A DNA stretch of 12,159 nucleotides from Smittium mucronatum. Its lineage: Eukaryota; Kickxellomycota; Harpellomycetes; Harpellales; Legeriomycetaceae. The stretch spans positions 1-12,159 of the forward strand of contig LSSL01000331.1 in assembly GCA_001953115.1 (NCBI GenBank), given 5' to 3'. Shown piece by piece: positions 1 to 7,449 of the stretch (its first letter is position 1; every line of letters starts with the position of its first letter). The notes under the pieces are model-generated. The model saw only the letters and a program-made list of their open reading frames with translations, made no database searches and was not told where the DNA came from. Made by a program: the position numbers and the translations under genes.

Positions 1-780
1 TGCCTCATCCCTATTTGTGGATATTTACAATTATAATTGGTCTAAATTCATAATATATCCAATAGTACACAAATATTATTATTCCAATGCTAACATTGAA
101 TGAAAAGTGAATGCAATTTTTTGAACCATTTCCACTGAAAAGGTTAACAGGAAAGTTCAGGTTACCAAAAAGAGACTCATGAATTGCAAAATACAAAATA
201 TATTAGTTTTTCAAATATCCCACAGCTGGCCCCTATTTGCTGCACTACAAAAAACATGGTCTGATAGCTAAAGCTAATATCTCATAGAATAATAAACGTA
301 TGATGTTCTCTGTGATTGATATTGAATTCTCATTTTACTAGTTTGATAGGATTAATACATTAAAAAAATGGCATTAGATTGGCAGATCATTTGTTGTTCA
401 GAGGCTTAGGAAAGCCACAAAGAAATAACTGGATGTGACTTTTTTTTACAAAAGTTGTCTAAGACTTTCGGCTATTCAATGAATGTTTATTAATATAAAT
501 AATCTATTTGCGAGTCAACTGGGGAAATTTTAGAATAGATGAAAAGTTCAAGAATGTTCATCTTATCTCTTCGCCCTTAGCCATTTTAGAGCTTGAGTGT
601 CATAGAAGCACTGCTTTTTTGTTGATAGTAGCTGTTTGTCGGCTAAATATTTTGGTTTCTATTGGCAAATAAAAAATATGGCTGAAAATATTTTCAAAAG
701 CTTTTTTGGGGGAGGGGGGATCCGAAAGGGTAGACTAATTCTCAAATCATTTTACAGTCTCTTGAGAAACCCATTTATAA
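1..780. other. AT-rich region without a recognisable gene
   Basis: I see no supported gene here. The few open stretches are short and have no recognisable protein character. The only local oddities are a G-rich run at 706-720 in otherwise AT-rich DNA and a segment at 564-590 that resembles the end of a TTAA-type element seen again at 8730. Both are treated as findings. Confidence 0.6.
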
Positions 781-784
781 AAAA

Positions 785-1160
785 AATACATTTGGCTGAT
801 TATTTTCAAGGGACTATTTAATAGTATGTAAACCATTGGGTATGATGGACACATTTCGTCATAAAGCCAATAAAAATGAACAAACATACTAGCTTTATTA
901 AATCTCTTCTATTTTGATGGTAGAATTATTATTTTTTGTATCACTGAATATTTTGACAGTAGAAAAATTTCTTTCACGATTTACAATACCCAATAACAAT
1001 ATGTTATTTCTTAGCACCGTATTTCCAAATTAGGAAGGTGGTAAAAATTCAATAAATAAGTGTCCATTTTCAAAGAGAATCTCCGTCCCATTTATCCATC
1101 AAAATTGGTTTATTTTTCAATAGTAATGTTGAAATTTGGATAATGATCGATTGGAAATAA
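785..1160. repeat. Diverged dispersed repeat, copy 1
   Basis: This stretch aligns by eye with 5725-6090 in the same orientation. The best block is 1019-1082, which shares the run TTTCCAAATTAGGAAGG followed by GTAAAAATT and later CAAAGAGAATCTCC. A second block at 796-839 shares GATTATTTTCAAG and TAAACCATTGG. Between the blocks copy 1 is about 35 bases longer. No terminal inverted repeats or target duplication are evident, and neither copy has convincing coding potential. It may be a piece of an old transposon or a non-coding repeat, but its class is unknown. Confidence 0.6.
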
Positions 1161-1231
1161 CGACTCAATATGGAGTGCCTAGATTTAAAAAACCGAATAC
1201 AAGAAAGTAGTTAACCTTCTCAGGGTCGAAG

Positions 1232-1660
1232 TTAGAAAGCAGAAATAAAGTAGTTGAGTGTTGGATTAAAATTAGTTCTTAACCCTGGAAAAAGATTTTT
1301 TATTGGGAGTTTCGACAGCCGGTTCAAGTCAAAAAACCAAACTAATTGCATATCAGAATAAAATATGAAATATGTATTTAATAGGGTTAGTTTATAGATA
1401 GTTTCTGCAACAGAAAAAGTTGTAAAATATCTTGCTTGGCTCTTAGTCCAAGTGCAACTTGGTGAATTAACGAGTATAAAGGAAGGGATCATATATTTAT
1501 CGAATAAATAACAGCCACAATCAACCCACATATCTGAATATATCGAATGTGATTTTACTGATGTGGTGGCAAGGGCTTGAGCTTCAAAAGAATTGACAGG
1601 GGAGATCGTCTCCAGAAAATCCACAATTTCATAGCCGCCAAATTTCCATGTTCGTTTTTT
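1232..1660 (-). pseudogene. Possible RNase H relic of a DIRS-like retrotransposon
   Basis: The minus strand is open for about 143 codons, from just after a stop at 1661-1663 to TAA at 1232-1234. There is no ATG near its head. Counting from the GTG at 1622-1624, the translation has YSD with Asp31, then AETIY with Glu74, then FYSDMQ with Asp91. That order and spacing (about 43, then 17 residues) suit the acidic residues of a retroelement RNase H. The preceding stretch (YEIVDFLE...PVNS) recalls the segment leading into RNase H in DIRS-type polyproteins, and GCGCYL follows Asp31 where GWGA-like motifs usually sit. I found no convincing reverse transcriptase upstream on this strand. This is recognition by eye of a short, diverged fragment. 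It could be a chance open frame. Confidence 0.33.
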
Positions 1661-2253
1661 TTACTGAAAAACTATTGCATGTAGACTTAAAGACGAGAAG
1701 CTTTTGCAAAGATAGACACCACATTCTATTGGTCATGAAAAAAAGGTGAACGCCGGTCATTCACTTCTCTTTTCTACTAAGAGGTCCATATGTGGTCCTG
1801 CGCCAATCCAAAAACACAAAAGATCGCTTTAATTTTCAGAATCATCTTAAATGTAATATATTGATTGACAGATATTTACCGGCTAAATACACCAATAAAA
1901 AACCACATTAAAAAGAAAAAAAATACAAATAATTACATTCGATTAACTTTATACTCTCGGTGAACATAAATGTGCCGATATTTCAAAGTTAAAACCTACA
2001 TTTTGGGAAATAAATTAGGTAATGAGGGATTTACAGGTCCAGGTGCTTCGATAAACAAATATACATGTCAAAACGATAACGAATCATTAAAAAAAACTGT
2101 TATATGTATATAAAGCCGAGTGTCATTAGTACTAATTCCCCCCAACTCCAAATGGTTGCGCCTGAGATGTGCTGGGAAAAAGGTCTAATGAATCATGTTT
2201 GGCCGTTTTATACTGTTGGTAAGGAGATGAGGGATGAGAAGAGAAGGATGGGA
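1661..2253. other. Upstream intergenic region of the glycosyltransferase-like gene
   Basis: No open frame with protein character was recognised on either strand. The segment contains a perfect TATATAAAG at 2107-2115, about 390 bases before the gene start, and purine-rich DNA at 2220-2250 (GGAGATGAGGGATGAGAAGA) just before the nearer TATA-like box. Either could be part of the promoter. No known factor site was identified. Confidence 0.45.
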
Positions 2254-2261
2254 TATATAAA
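2254..2261 (+). promoter_or_regulatory. TATA-like box for the gene at 2497
   Basis: The sequence TATATAAATA begins here and matches the eukaryotic TATA consensus. It lies 236 bases before the ATG and directly ahead of a long pyrimidine-rich tract, an arrangement common in fungal promoters. An alternative TATATAAAG lies at 2107-2115. In DNA this AT-rich such matches occur by chance, so position relative to the pyrimidine tract is the main support. Confidence 0.45.
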
Positions 2262-2320
2262 TATAGTGAACCCTTCTGATTGATTTCTCCATTACGCTAT
2301 TTATTTTCTAAAAATAAATA

Positions 2321-2400
2321 TTTCTTATCTTATTTCCCCCTTTGCATTTTTAACTTTATCACCAATTCTCTTGTTTCTGTCTTCTTTTTTCTTTCTCATT
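2321..2400 (+). promoter_or_regulatory. T/C-rich leader or transcription-start tract
   Basis: This 80-base stretch is strongly biased to T and C on the coding strand (blocks such as TATTTCCCCCTTTG and CTTCTTTTTTCTTTCTC). It sits between the TATA-like box and the start codon. Pyrimidine tracts just before or around transcription starts are usual in fungal genes. The exact start site cannot be read from sequence alone. Confidence 0.4.
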
Positions 2401-2496
2401 CTTGGATATAACTCCATATACATATTGACACGATCTAAGTGCATTAATTTGATTTATTGACATATTAGGGTCTTTTTATATTCTATTTTATTTACA

Positions 2497-3405
2497 ATGA
2501 AAAATTTAGCAAGTAATGTACCCAAGAGAGTCAAGGGGATTGTTATCCTACTTATTGCCCTTGTGCTACTATTCCAACTTGCCTCTTACATATCTTTGCT
2601 TTCCAGACCTTCTACCGCAACCAAAGAACTTACCCTACATAGTACTAGTGGTGCCAAGAGAAATCCTCTTAATTCTGTTAGTTGGCACATGGGCCTAGAA
2701 AGCTTCAATCGAATTAAACGTGTTGACAAGGATAAGAAGGTTGATTACGTCTGCCTTCCTAAAGAATATTATGGTCCCGGCCAGCTAACTGATCTAGGCC
2801 AGGACTATTTGATTATGGTTCCTCTCTCCAAGGTTGAAAACATCGTTTTCCTCCGCAATTTCTATTCTGATTTGAACCTTGTTGTTATCTGCGATGCTGA
2901 TGATAACAGAGAAGGCTGTGACTACCACCTGAAGGGAAATTACGAATATGGAACTCTTGGCCAAAAGACATTCGATCTTTTCGATTTTGCTTGTAAGAAT
3001 TTCCCTGGTTACAAATTGTACGCCAAGATGGACTTCGACGCATACCTCGATAAGAACTATGTTCATGGTGTCCTTAAGTTTATGATGGACAATATTGATA
3101 AGAGAATTTATTACGGAAATCCATACATGAAGCACGAACATATGATTGTTTTCATGGGCGGTAACTTTTATGCTCTTAATGCTCCTCTCATGGCTGATTA
3201 TTGCAGCTGCAAAATCCCCGATCCAGATATGTTCTTTGAAGACGAATGGTACGGACACGTCCTCACCAACTGCACCAGATCCATTAAGGATGGAAAGGAC
3301 CATGAAATCCACTATATGTACAATAACATGGACAAGATCCTTCACAAAGAATACAAGGCTCAAGGTGTGCACGTTAAATTGGGTAGAAATATCCAACACA
3401 AATAA
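2497..3405 (+). CDS. GT31-like glycosyltransferase, type II membrane protein
   Basis: This is an intact, intronless 302-residue protein. A short basic N-terminus (KRVK at 10-13) is followed by a hydrophobic segment at about 14-35, giving a single signal anchor with the C-terminal domain in the Golgi/ER lumen. In the catalytic part, YAKMDFDAYLDKNYV (175-189) places a DxD-like D-F-D at 179-181 where GT31 enzymes have K-x-DDD. GGNFYALNAP (221-230) matches the G-x-GY-x-LS region, and FFEDEWYGHVL (247-257) matches the EDV-x-x-G motif. One N-glycosylation sequon occurs at 258-260. The usual GT31 R-x-x-IR-x-TW block near the start of the domain is not visible. Length is near the low end for the family. 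The ATG is the first after an in-frame TGA at 2458-2460 and has A at -3. The gene has no coding neighbour. A beta-1,3-type sugar transfer is inferred from the family; donor and acceptor are unknown. Confidence 0.75.
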   Translation: MKNLASNVPKRVKGIVILLIALVLLFQLASYISLLSRPSTATKELTLHSTSGAKRNPLNSVSWHMGLESFNRIKRVDKDKKVDYVCLPKEYYGPGQLTDLGQDYLIMVPLSKVENIVFLRNFYSDLNLVVICDADDNREGCDYHLKGNYEYGTLGQKTFDLFDFACKNFPGYKLYAKMDFDAYLDKNYVHGVLKFMMDNIDKRIYYGNPYMKHEHMIVFMGGNFYALNAPLMADYCSCKIPDPDMFFEDEWYGHVLTNCTRSIKDGKDHEIHYMYNNMDKILHKEYKAQGVHVKLGRNIQHK

Positions 3406-3491
3406 AAACTCCTAGTTCTATAGGGTTTAACTTTAGAATATTTGGGCCTATAATATATATACTATTTCGCTTTTACGTCTTTTTTTTTTTT
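3401..3491 (+). terminator. Likely 3' end and polyadenylation region of the 2497-3405 gene
   Basis: An AATAAA hexamer at 3401-3406 overlaps the stop codon. It is followed by a TATA-repeat at 3449-3460 (ATAATATATATAC) and a run of T near 3480-3491. AT-rich efficiency elements followed by T-rich DNA are typical of fungal cleavage and polyadenylation regions. The overlap of the hexamer with the stop may be accidental. Confidence 0.35.
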
Positions 3492-4455
3492 CTCTTTTTA
3501 TAAGTTATTTAATTTTTTAATTAACACGAATTGACTTTCTCAAAGATTCTTGGTATTTTCTAGCTCTAATTTTTGTATAAAAAGATAGATGCTTTAGCAA
3601 AGTTATCTCGAATTCTGCAACTCTATGAGCTAGATTGGTACCCCTCATGACACCGGTAGTGGAATAGTGATTCTACTATTTTTTTATTAATGCATTGATT
3701 TTCATATTTCTAAATTTCTCACGAAATTTATTCTAGACATTTGTTTTAATGAAAATCTATGAGGTAATTTGGAAAAAACTGGCTGGTTATATTAAAGAAC
3801 CCCCTTTAATATACATCTATAAATCATATTTAACCTTCACAATTCCGCTTTTTAAAAATTGATAATCAACACTGTATGCATATCGGGCACTAGCACTATT
3901 TCCAAATTGAATAATGCAAAACTATTTTTCAGGTTCTTTCTCTTTTACAAAAGAAAAAAATTACTTTAATCTGGTCAATATTGGATCTGTTCTCATGAAA
4001 CTTATGGACATCATTTGACCATGAATCTGGTGGAAAGTTAATAAATTATACATTTTCCACATTTTCAATACAGATAATTATCTTTTACCCCACCTCTACC
4101 TTTGCACATACAAGGAAATATCTAGAATATAATGATATTATGTATGTGTGAATGAATATTGATTACCAGCTCATCCTATTTTTTTGAGGAGATCAAAATT
4201 TTGAAAAAATTAAAAAATTTAAAAAAATGCTTAAAACCCTCTTTTTCCATCCCAAAAAAATCAATTCATTATTGGAGTGTCTACGCATATTTCATATTTA
4301 TCCCTTATTGGAACAGGTATCACAAAAGTATATTTCAACTCACTCCTAAACTAACATAAAATCCCAAATAAGCATTTAGTTTGGTTGACAAAATATTTTA
4401 CGCAATTTGAACCTAATAAATTTTCAAATTGGGAATTGGCTTTTTACCGTGGCTC
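3492..4455. other. AT-rich intergenic spacer
   Basis: No gene was recognised here. The plus-strand open stretch at 4159-4359 is Lys/Phe/Ile-rich low-complexity translation of A- and T-runs and has no start context. The one structured item is the perfect hairpin at 3788-3813, listed separately. Confidence 0.6.
3788..3813. repeat. Perfect 10-bp inverted repeat with a 6-base loop
   Basis: TATATTAAAG (3788-3797) and CTTTAATATA (3804-3813) are exact reverse complements around AACCCC. It lies about 380 bases downstream of the glycosyltransferase-like gene. It could be a DNA cruciform or an RNA hairpin. There is no evidence of function. Confidence 0.6.
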
Positions 4456-4623
4456 TTAAGCCTTTTAGGGGCAATGGTACAAAAAATGGTTTCACTTTTT
4501 TCTCAATGTTATATTAGTTTAATTTTATTCGTTGCCATTGGGCTGACCATGAATTAATCCAATTATTATTGCAAATATACGCAAATAGAGGCAAAGCACA
4601 AATTTGGGCCCAGAAAGGGTTAA
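4456..4623 (+). mobile_element. piggyBac-type MITE, copy A (about 160 bp)
   Basis: The element is bounded by TTAA at 4456-4459 and TTAA at 4620-4623. The right end read inwards is CCCTTTCTGGGCCCAAATTT and the left end is GCCTTTTAGGGGCAATGG, so they form imperfect inverted repeats of about 15 bases. It has no coding capacity. By eye it matches the copy at 7278-7449 over its whole length, at roughly four-fifths identity, in the same orientation. The shared blocks include GGTACAAAAAATGG, TTAGTTTAATTTTATT, AAATATACGCAAATAG and CACAAATTTGGGCCC. TTAA duplication with CCC...GGG ends is the hallmark of piggyBac-superfamily elements. Being short and non-coding, it would have to be moved in trans. Confidence 0.85.
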
Positions 4624-5724
4624 AGGACAAACTATTTTTTCTCACTGATCTGTTTCTAATCTTAATAAGAACATTATTAGCTTAATTGAAAAAGCAACTT
4701 AATTTACCGATATTTAGATGGCAGATAATTATGATCACCAGACGTTTTACTTTTATTAGTCTCCTATTTCCTTTTTAATCAATTTTTAGCCTATATTAGG
4801 TCATTTTTTATTCGTTTAAAAAGCCAATAGAACGAATAATAACTGTATATTATCTAAAATATGGAAATTTAAACGCAATTTTGAAAATCATGCATAGAAA
4901 TTAATCCAATAAAATTCTGAAATCAAATCATATAATAATACTTTTATGGAAAAAGCATCTGGTCTGTTAAAGAATTTCCCAAATATAGACTAGAACTGTT
5001 TAGCGTCCAGACGCCTTGTTTCACTCCGATTAGTTGTAAGTTTATTGATTTGGTTTGGTAAATTTTATAGATTGTCCTACCAAATTTTTTTTTGTAATAT
5101 GAACTTGAATTCGAAACCGTTATTGGGCATAAAATAATTGCACAATTTGGTTTACTGATGGCGAAAAAGTTAAAAAGCAATTATCTGTTTGCTTTTCAAA
5201 TTACTCTATGTAATAATTTGTAATTTCCTCTGTGCTAATTTAATTCAATTAGTAGAGAATTTTGTGCCATCATTAATATTCTAGATTTAGGTTACTCTGC
5301 TTTTCATTACATATATTGCATCCATCTACTGGCTATTCAGTTTAAACTGTTTGATGAATTTATTTAAACCATAGCTAATCATGAAACATCAAAAATATTG
5401 GCATCGATTTGAATGGTAAATCCCTCTATATGTCAGGTTCTTGTGGAGGTCAGACTTTTTTTACATGTAAAATATTGGTCACAATAAAATTAAATCATTA
5501 CCAAGCAAATAGAAATAGAAATAGAAATCATCCCAGTTTTACAGAAAACTTCTTTTGAAATCCTAGCCATAGATTGCCCAATAATTTTATGCATTAAAAA
5601 TGTTTTCCAAATAAGAAATGTAATAAATTTTTAATAGGATAGTGTGCATTCAAAAAAGATCCATCATATATTGGTCTTTTTCTTTGCCATTTGCGCAATT
5701 GGCTAAACCAGAATACATCTTCCC
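4624..5724. other. AT-rich spacer
   Basis: No gene was recognised. The minus-strand open stretch at 4944-5180 (78 codons) has no motif I can name and no neighbouring support, so it is not called. A short hexamer microsatellite lies at 5509-5528. A segment at 5440-5490 (GACTTTTTTTACATGTAAAA) loosely resembles part of the dispersed repeat at 5760. Confidence 0.5.
5509..5528. repeat. Short microsatellite (ATAGAA)n
   Basis: Three perfect copies of ATAGAA run in tandem, followed by a partial fourth. It is a minor simple repeat with no sign of function. Confidence 0.8.
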
Positions 5725-6090
5725 TAGAAATACACTATTTGGGAGATTATTTTCAAGACCGGACTTTTTTTTACTATATAAACCATTGGCTACAGCAAAA
5801 TTGTTTGATTTTCAAACCAATATAAATGGAAAAAATAATCTTTCTCTAATAAACCTCAACATTATGCCAATGGATGATTTCTTTTTGTAATTTTATGTTC
5901 CAGACCAACCAATAATTTTGTACTTGTTCCTAACCCATTATTTCCAAATTAGGAAGGTAGTAAAAATTTACTAGGAAAGTGTCTGCTCTCAAAGAGAATC
6001 TCCCATTTAAATTTCGCATAACATTAATTAAATTTTTATTTTTTCCGATAGAAAAAATATTTTGTCTTTGGAATCTTTGATTACCCAATA
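5725..6090. repeat. Diverged dispersed repeat, copy 2
   Basis: This is the direct-orientation counterpart of 785-1160. The strongest block is 5938-6005, with TTTCCAAATTAGGAAGG and CAAAGAGAATCTCC. The block at 5743-5790 includes GATTATTTTCAAG and TAAACCATTGG. It ends about 50 bases before the TTAA-bounded element at 6141, whereas copy 1 has no such neighbour. The two are therefore independent units or the element inserted next to it. The plus-strand open stretch at 5642-5890 overlaps the repeat and is not a convincing gene. Confidence 0.6.
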
Positions 6091-6140
6091 AGTGTATATA
6101 TTTGCAGTAAAGTAATATTTATTAAGAGTGTAGTGAAACT

Positions 6141-6833
6141 TTAACCCATTCAGGACCGGTTGTACAAAAATGGTTCCAAAGTAAAGTCAGCAAAAGCCAA
6201 TCATGCCAATAAATCGCACAATTACGGTATTTAAAGCAAATAAAGTTGAATTTTTTAAATGCATTTGTAATATATATTAAAAATACAAAAAAATAATGAC
6301 CAATAAAAACTAAGATTTAATTAGAAATTTTACAAAAAATGATTATATTTATTTATCGAGTGCTGACAACCGCATTGGTGAATTTCAAATGTTAAAGCGG
6401 CAAATTAACTTGGCTGAAAAATTAAATTAATAGTTTAAATGTAAAAAAAGACGCTTAATGTTATGAAAGTGGCGTTTTTACCTTCATATATTTGTTTGAA
6501 GTTAATTATTTTTGAAAAATAAAACACTACCAATCTGGATTTTTGCACCTTAAATTAAAAAAAGATACTTACTGTTCAGAAAGTATCATTTTTATACCCA
6601 TTTATTTGTTTGAAATCGATTATTTTTGGCTAATAAAACAATACAATAATCATTGTTTATAGCGTAAATGTATAAAAATGCACTTACTGCCCAGAAAGTG
6701 TCATTTTTATCTTCATTTAATTTTGAGAAATTGAAGCTTATGTAATTGGCCTACAGAAACTTATCATATTATATAATATCCCTCGCACATTTCAAAAAAA
6801 TTTATGTAAAAATTTGGCCCCTGAAAGGGTTAA
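6141..6833 (+). mobile_element. piggyBac-type non-autonomous element, copy B (about 685 bp)
   Basis: It is bounded by TTAA at 6141-6144 and TTAA at 6830-6833. The left end reads CCCATTCAGGACCGG; the right end read inwards is CCCTTTCAGGGGCCAAATTT, so the inverted repeats match at about 12-13 of the first 15 bases. The left subterminal TGTACAAAAATGG matches GGTACAAAAAATGG in the two smaller elements, and the right end GGCCAAATTT matches their GGCCCAAATTT. This makes B a longer relative of A and C. No transposase reading frame is present. Its extra length is largely an internal array of three units of about 114 bp, listed separately. Confidence 0.82.
6441..6736. repeat. Three tandem ~114-bp hairpin units inside element B
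   Basis: Units begin near 6441, 6555 and 6670; the third is partial. Each starts with an A-rich run and contains a potential hairpin with a 10-base loop. Unit 2 pairs 6558-6570 with 6581-6593 (GATACTT against AAGTATC, extended by A/T pairs). Unit 3 pairs 6671-6685 with 6696-6710 (GCACTT against AAGTGTC with one bulge). Unit 1 is weaker (ACGCTT at 6451-6456 against AAGTGGCGT at 6467-6475). Units 1 and 2 also share TTTGTTTGAA and ATTATTTTTG downstream. Confidence 0.75.
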
Positions 6834-7277
6834 CACTGAAGTGTCTTTTCAGAGAATGTTTATAATAACTGCTAATCAAATCGCAATTTTCCAGGATCTT
6901 TAAAAAATTTGGTTTTCCAAATCGATGCTGTAACACAAATACATTGGCCATTCATATTTATTGATGTGAAAAAACCAACGATATTTTGATCAGACTAGTA
7001 TCTAATGACCTAAATAGAATATAGCACCTAAAGAGTGAAAATTAATCCCATCTCAGCCGAAAAAAACAAAAATAGCAATCATCCATCAATGGGGTAAAAA
7101 TCAGATTACTAACAAATTTTTTATATCGTTTATTTATTGAAATGCTGAATTTTACTTAAAGACAACGCCACAGAAAATCATGCCAAAAAGAAAGTAGGCT
7201 GCTTGCTAATAACTCAACTGAAATGAAATCCTCTGTATGACTAAAGGTCATTTACATGAAGGAATATTATAAGTACA
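6834..7277. other. AT-rich spacer between two TTAA-bounded elements
   Basis: I see no gene, repeat or structured element in this 444-base interval. It separates element B from element C. Confidence 0.6.
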
Positions 7278-7449
7278 TTAACCCTTTCAAGGGTGATGGT
7301 ACAAAAAATGGCCTTCACTTTCCGCTCAATGCTATTATTAGTTTAATTTTATTTGTATACCATTGGTCTGATCATATTATTGAACCAATTGGAATTTCAA
7401 ATATACGCAAATAGGGGCAAGGCACAAATTTGGGCCCGGAAAGGTCTAA
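7278..7449 (+). mobile_element. piggyBac-type MITE, copy C (about 164 bp)
   Basis: The left boundary is an intact TTAA at 7278-7281 followed by CCCTTTCAAGGG. The right boundary has decayed: where copy A has GAAAGGGTTAA this copy has GAAAGGTCTAA (two changes), so the right TTAA is now CTAA at 7446-7449. The body aligns with copy A from end to end. There is no coding capacity. The damaged end suggests this copy is no longer mobilisable and is older than, or mutated since, its insertion. Confidence 0.83.

Noticed and set aside
229..240. GCCCCTATTTGC shared with the reverse complement of MITE C (7407-7418)
   Set aside because: The match is only 12 bases and flanking sequence does not align, so chance is sufficient.
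636..821. Plus-strand open stretch of 61 codons
   Set aside because: It spans a G-rich run and low-complexity DNA, with no protein character.
1279..1295. TTAACCCTGGAAAAAG as a piggyBac-type end
   Set aside because: It matches only TTAACCC, has none of the following MITE sequence, and lies inside the possible RNase H stretch with no partner end apart from a weak TTAACCTTCTCAGGG at 1211.
1321..1340. GGTTCAAGTC-like sequence resembling a tRNA T-arm
   Set aside because: No paired acceptor, D or anticodon arms could be built around it.
2794..3399. Long open frame of 201 codons on the minus strand opposite the glycosyltransferase-like gene
   Set aside because: It is antisense to a gene with clear family motifs, and its openness follows from that gene's codon use. 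It has no motif or start signal of its own.
3146..3415. Plus-strand open frame of 89 codons overlapping the end of the glycosyltransferase-like gene
   Set aside because: It is an out-of-frame shadow of the real gene, with no recognisable domain.
4944..5180. Minus-strand open stretch of 78 codons
   Set aside because: I considered it as a retroelement fragment because of a QGVWTLNSSSLYLG segment, but could not match it to any motif order. In AT-rich spacer it is likely chance.
5642..5890. Plus-strand open stretch of 82 codons
   Set aside because: It lies over a diverged dispersed repeat, has no ATG start and is not preserved in the other repeat copy.
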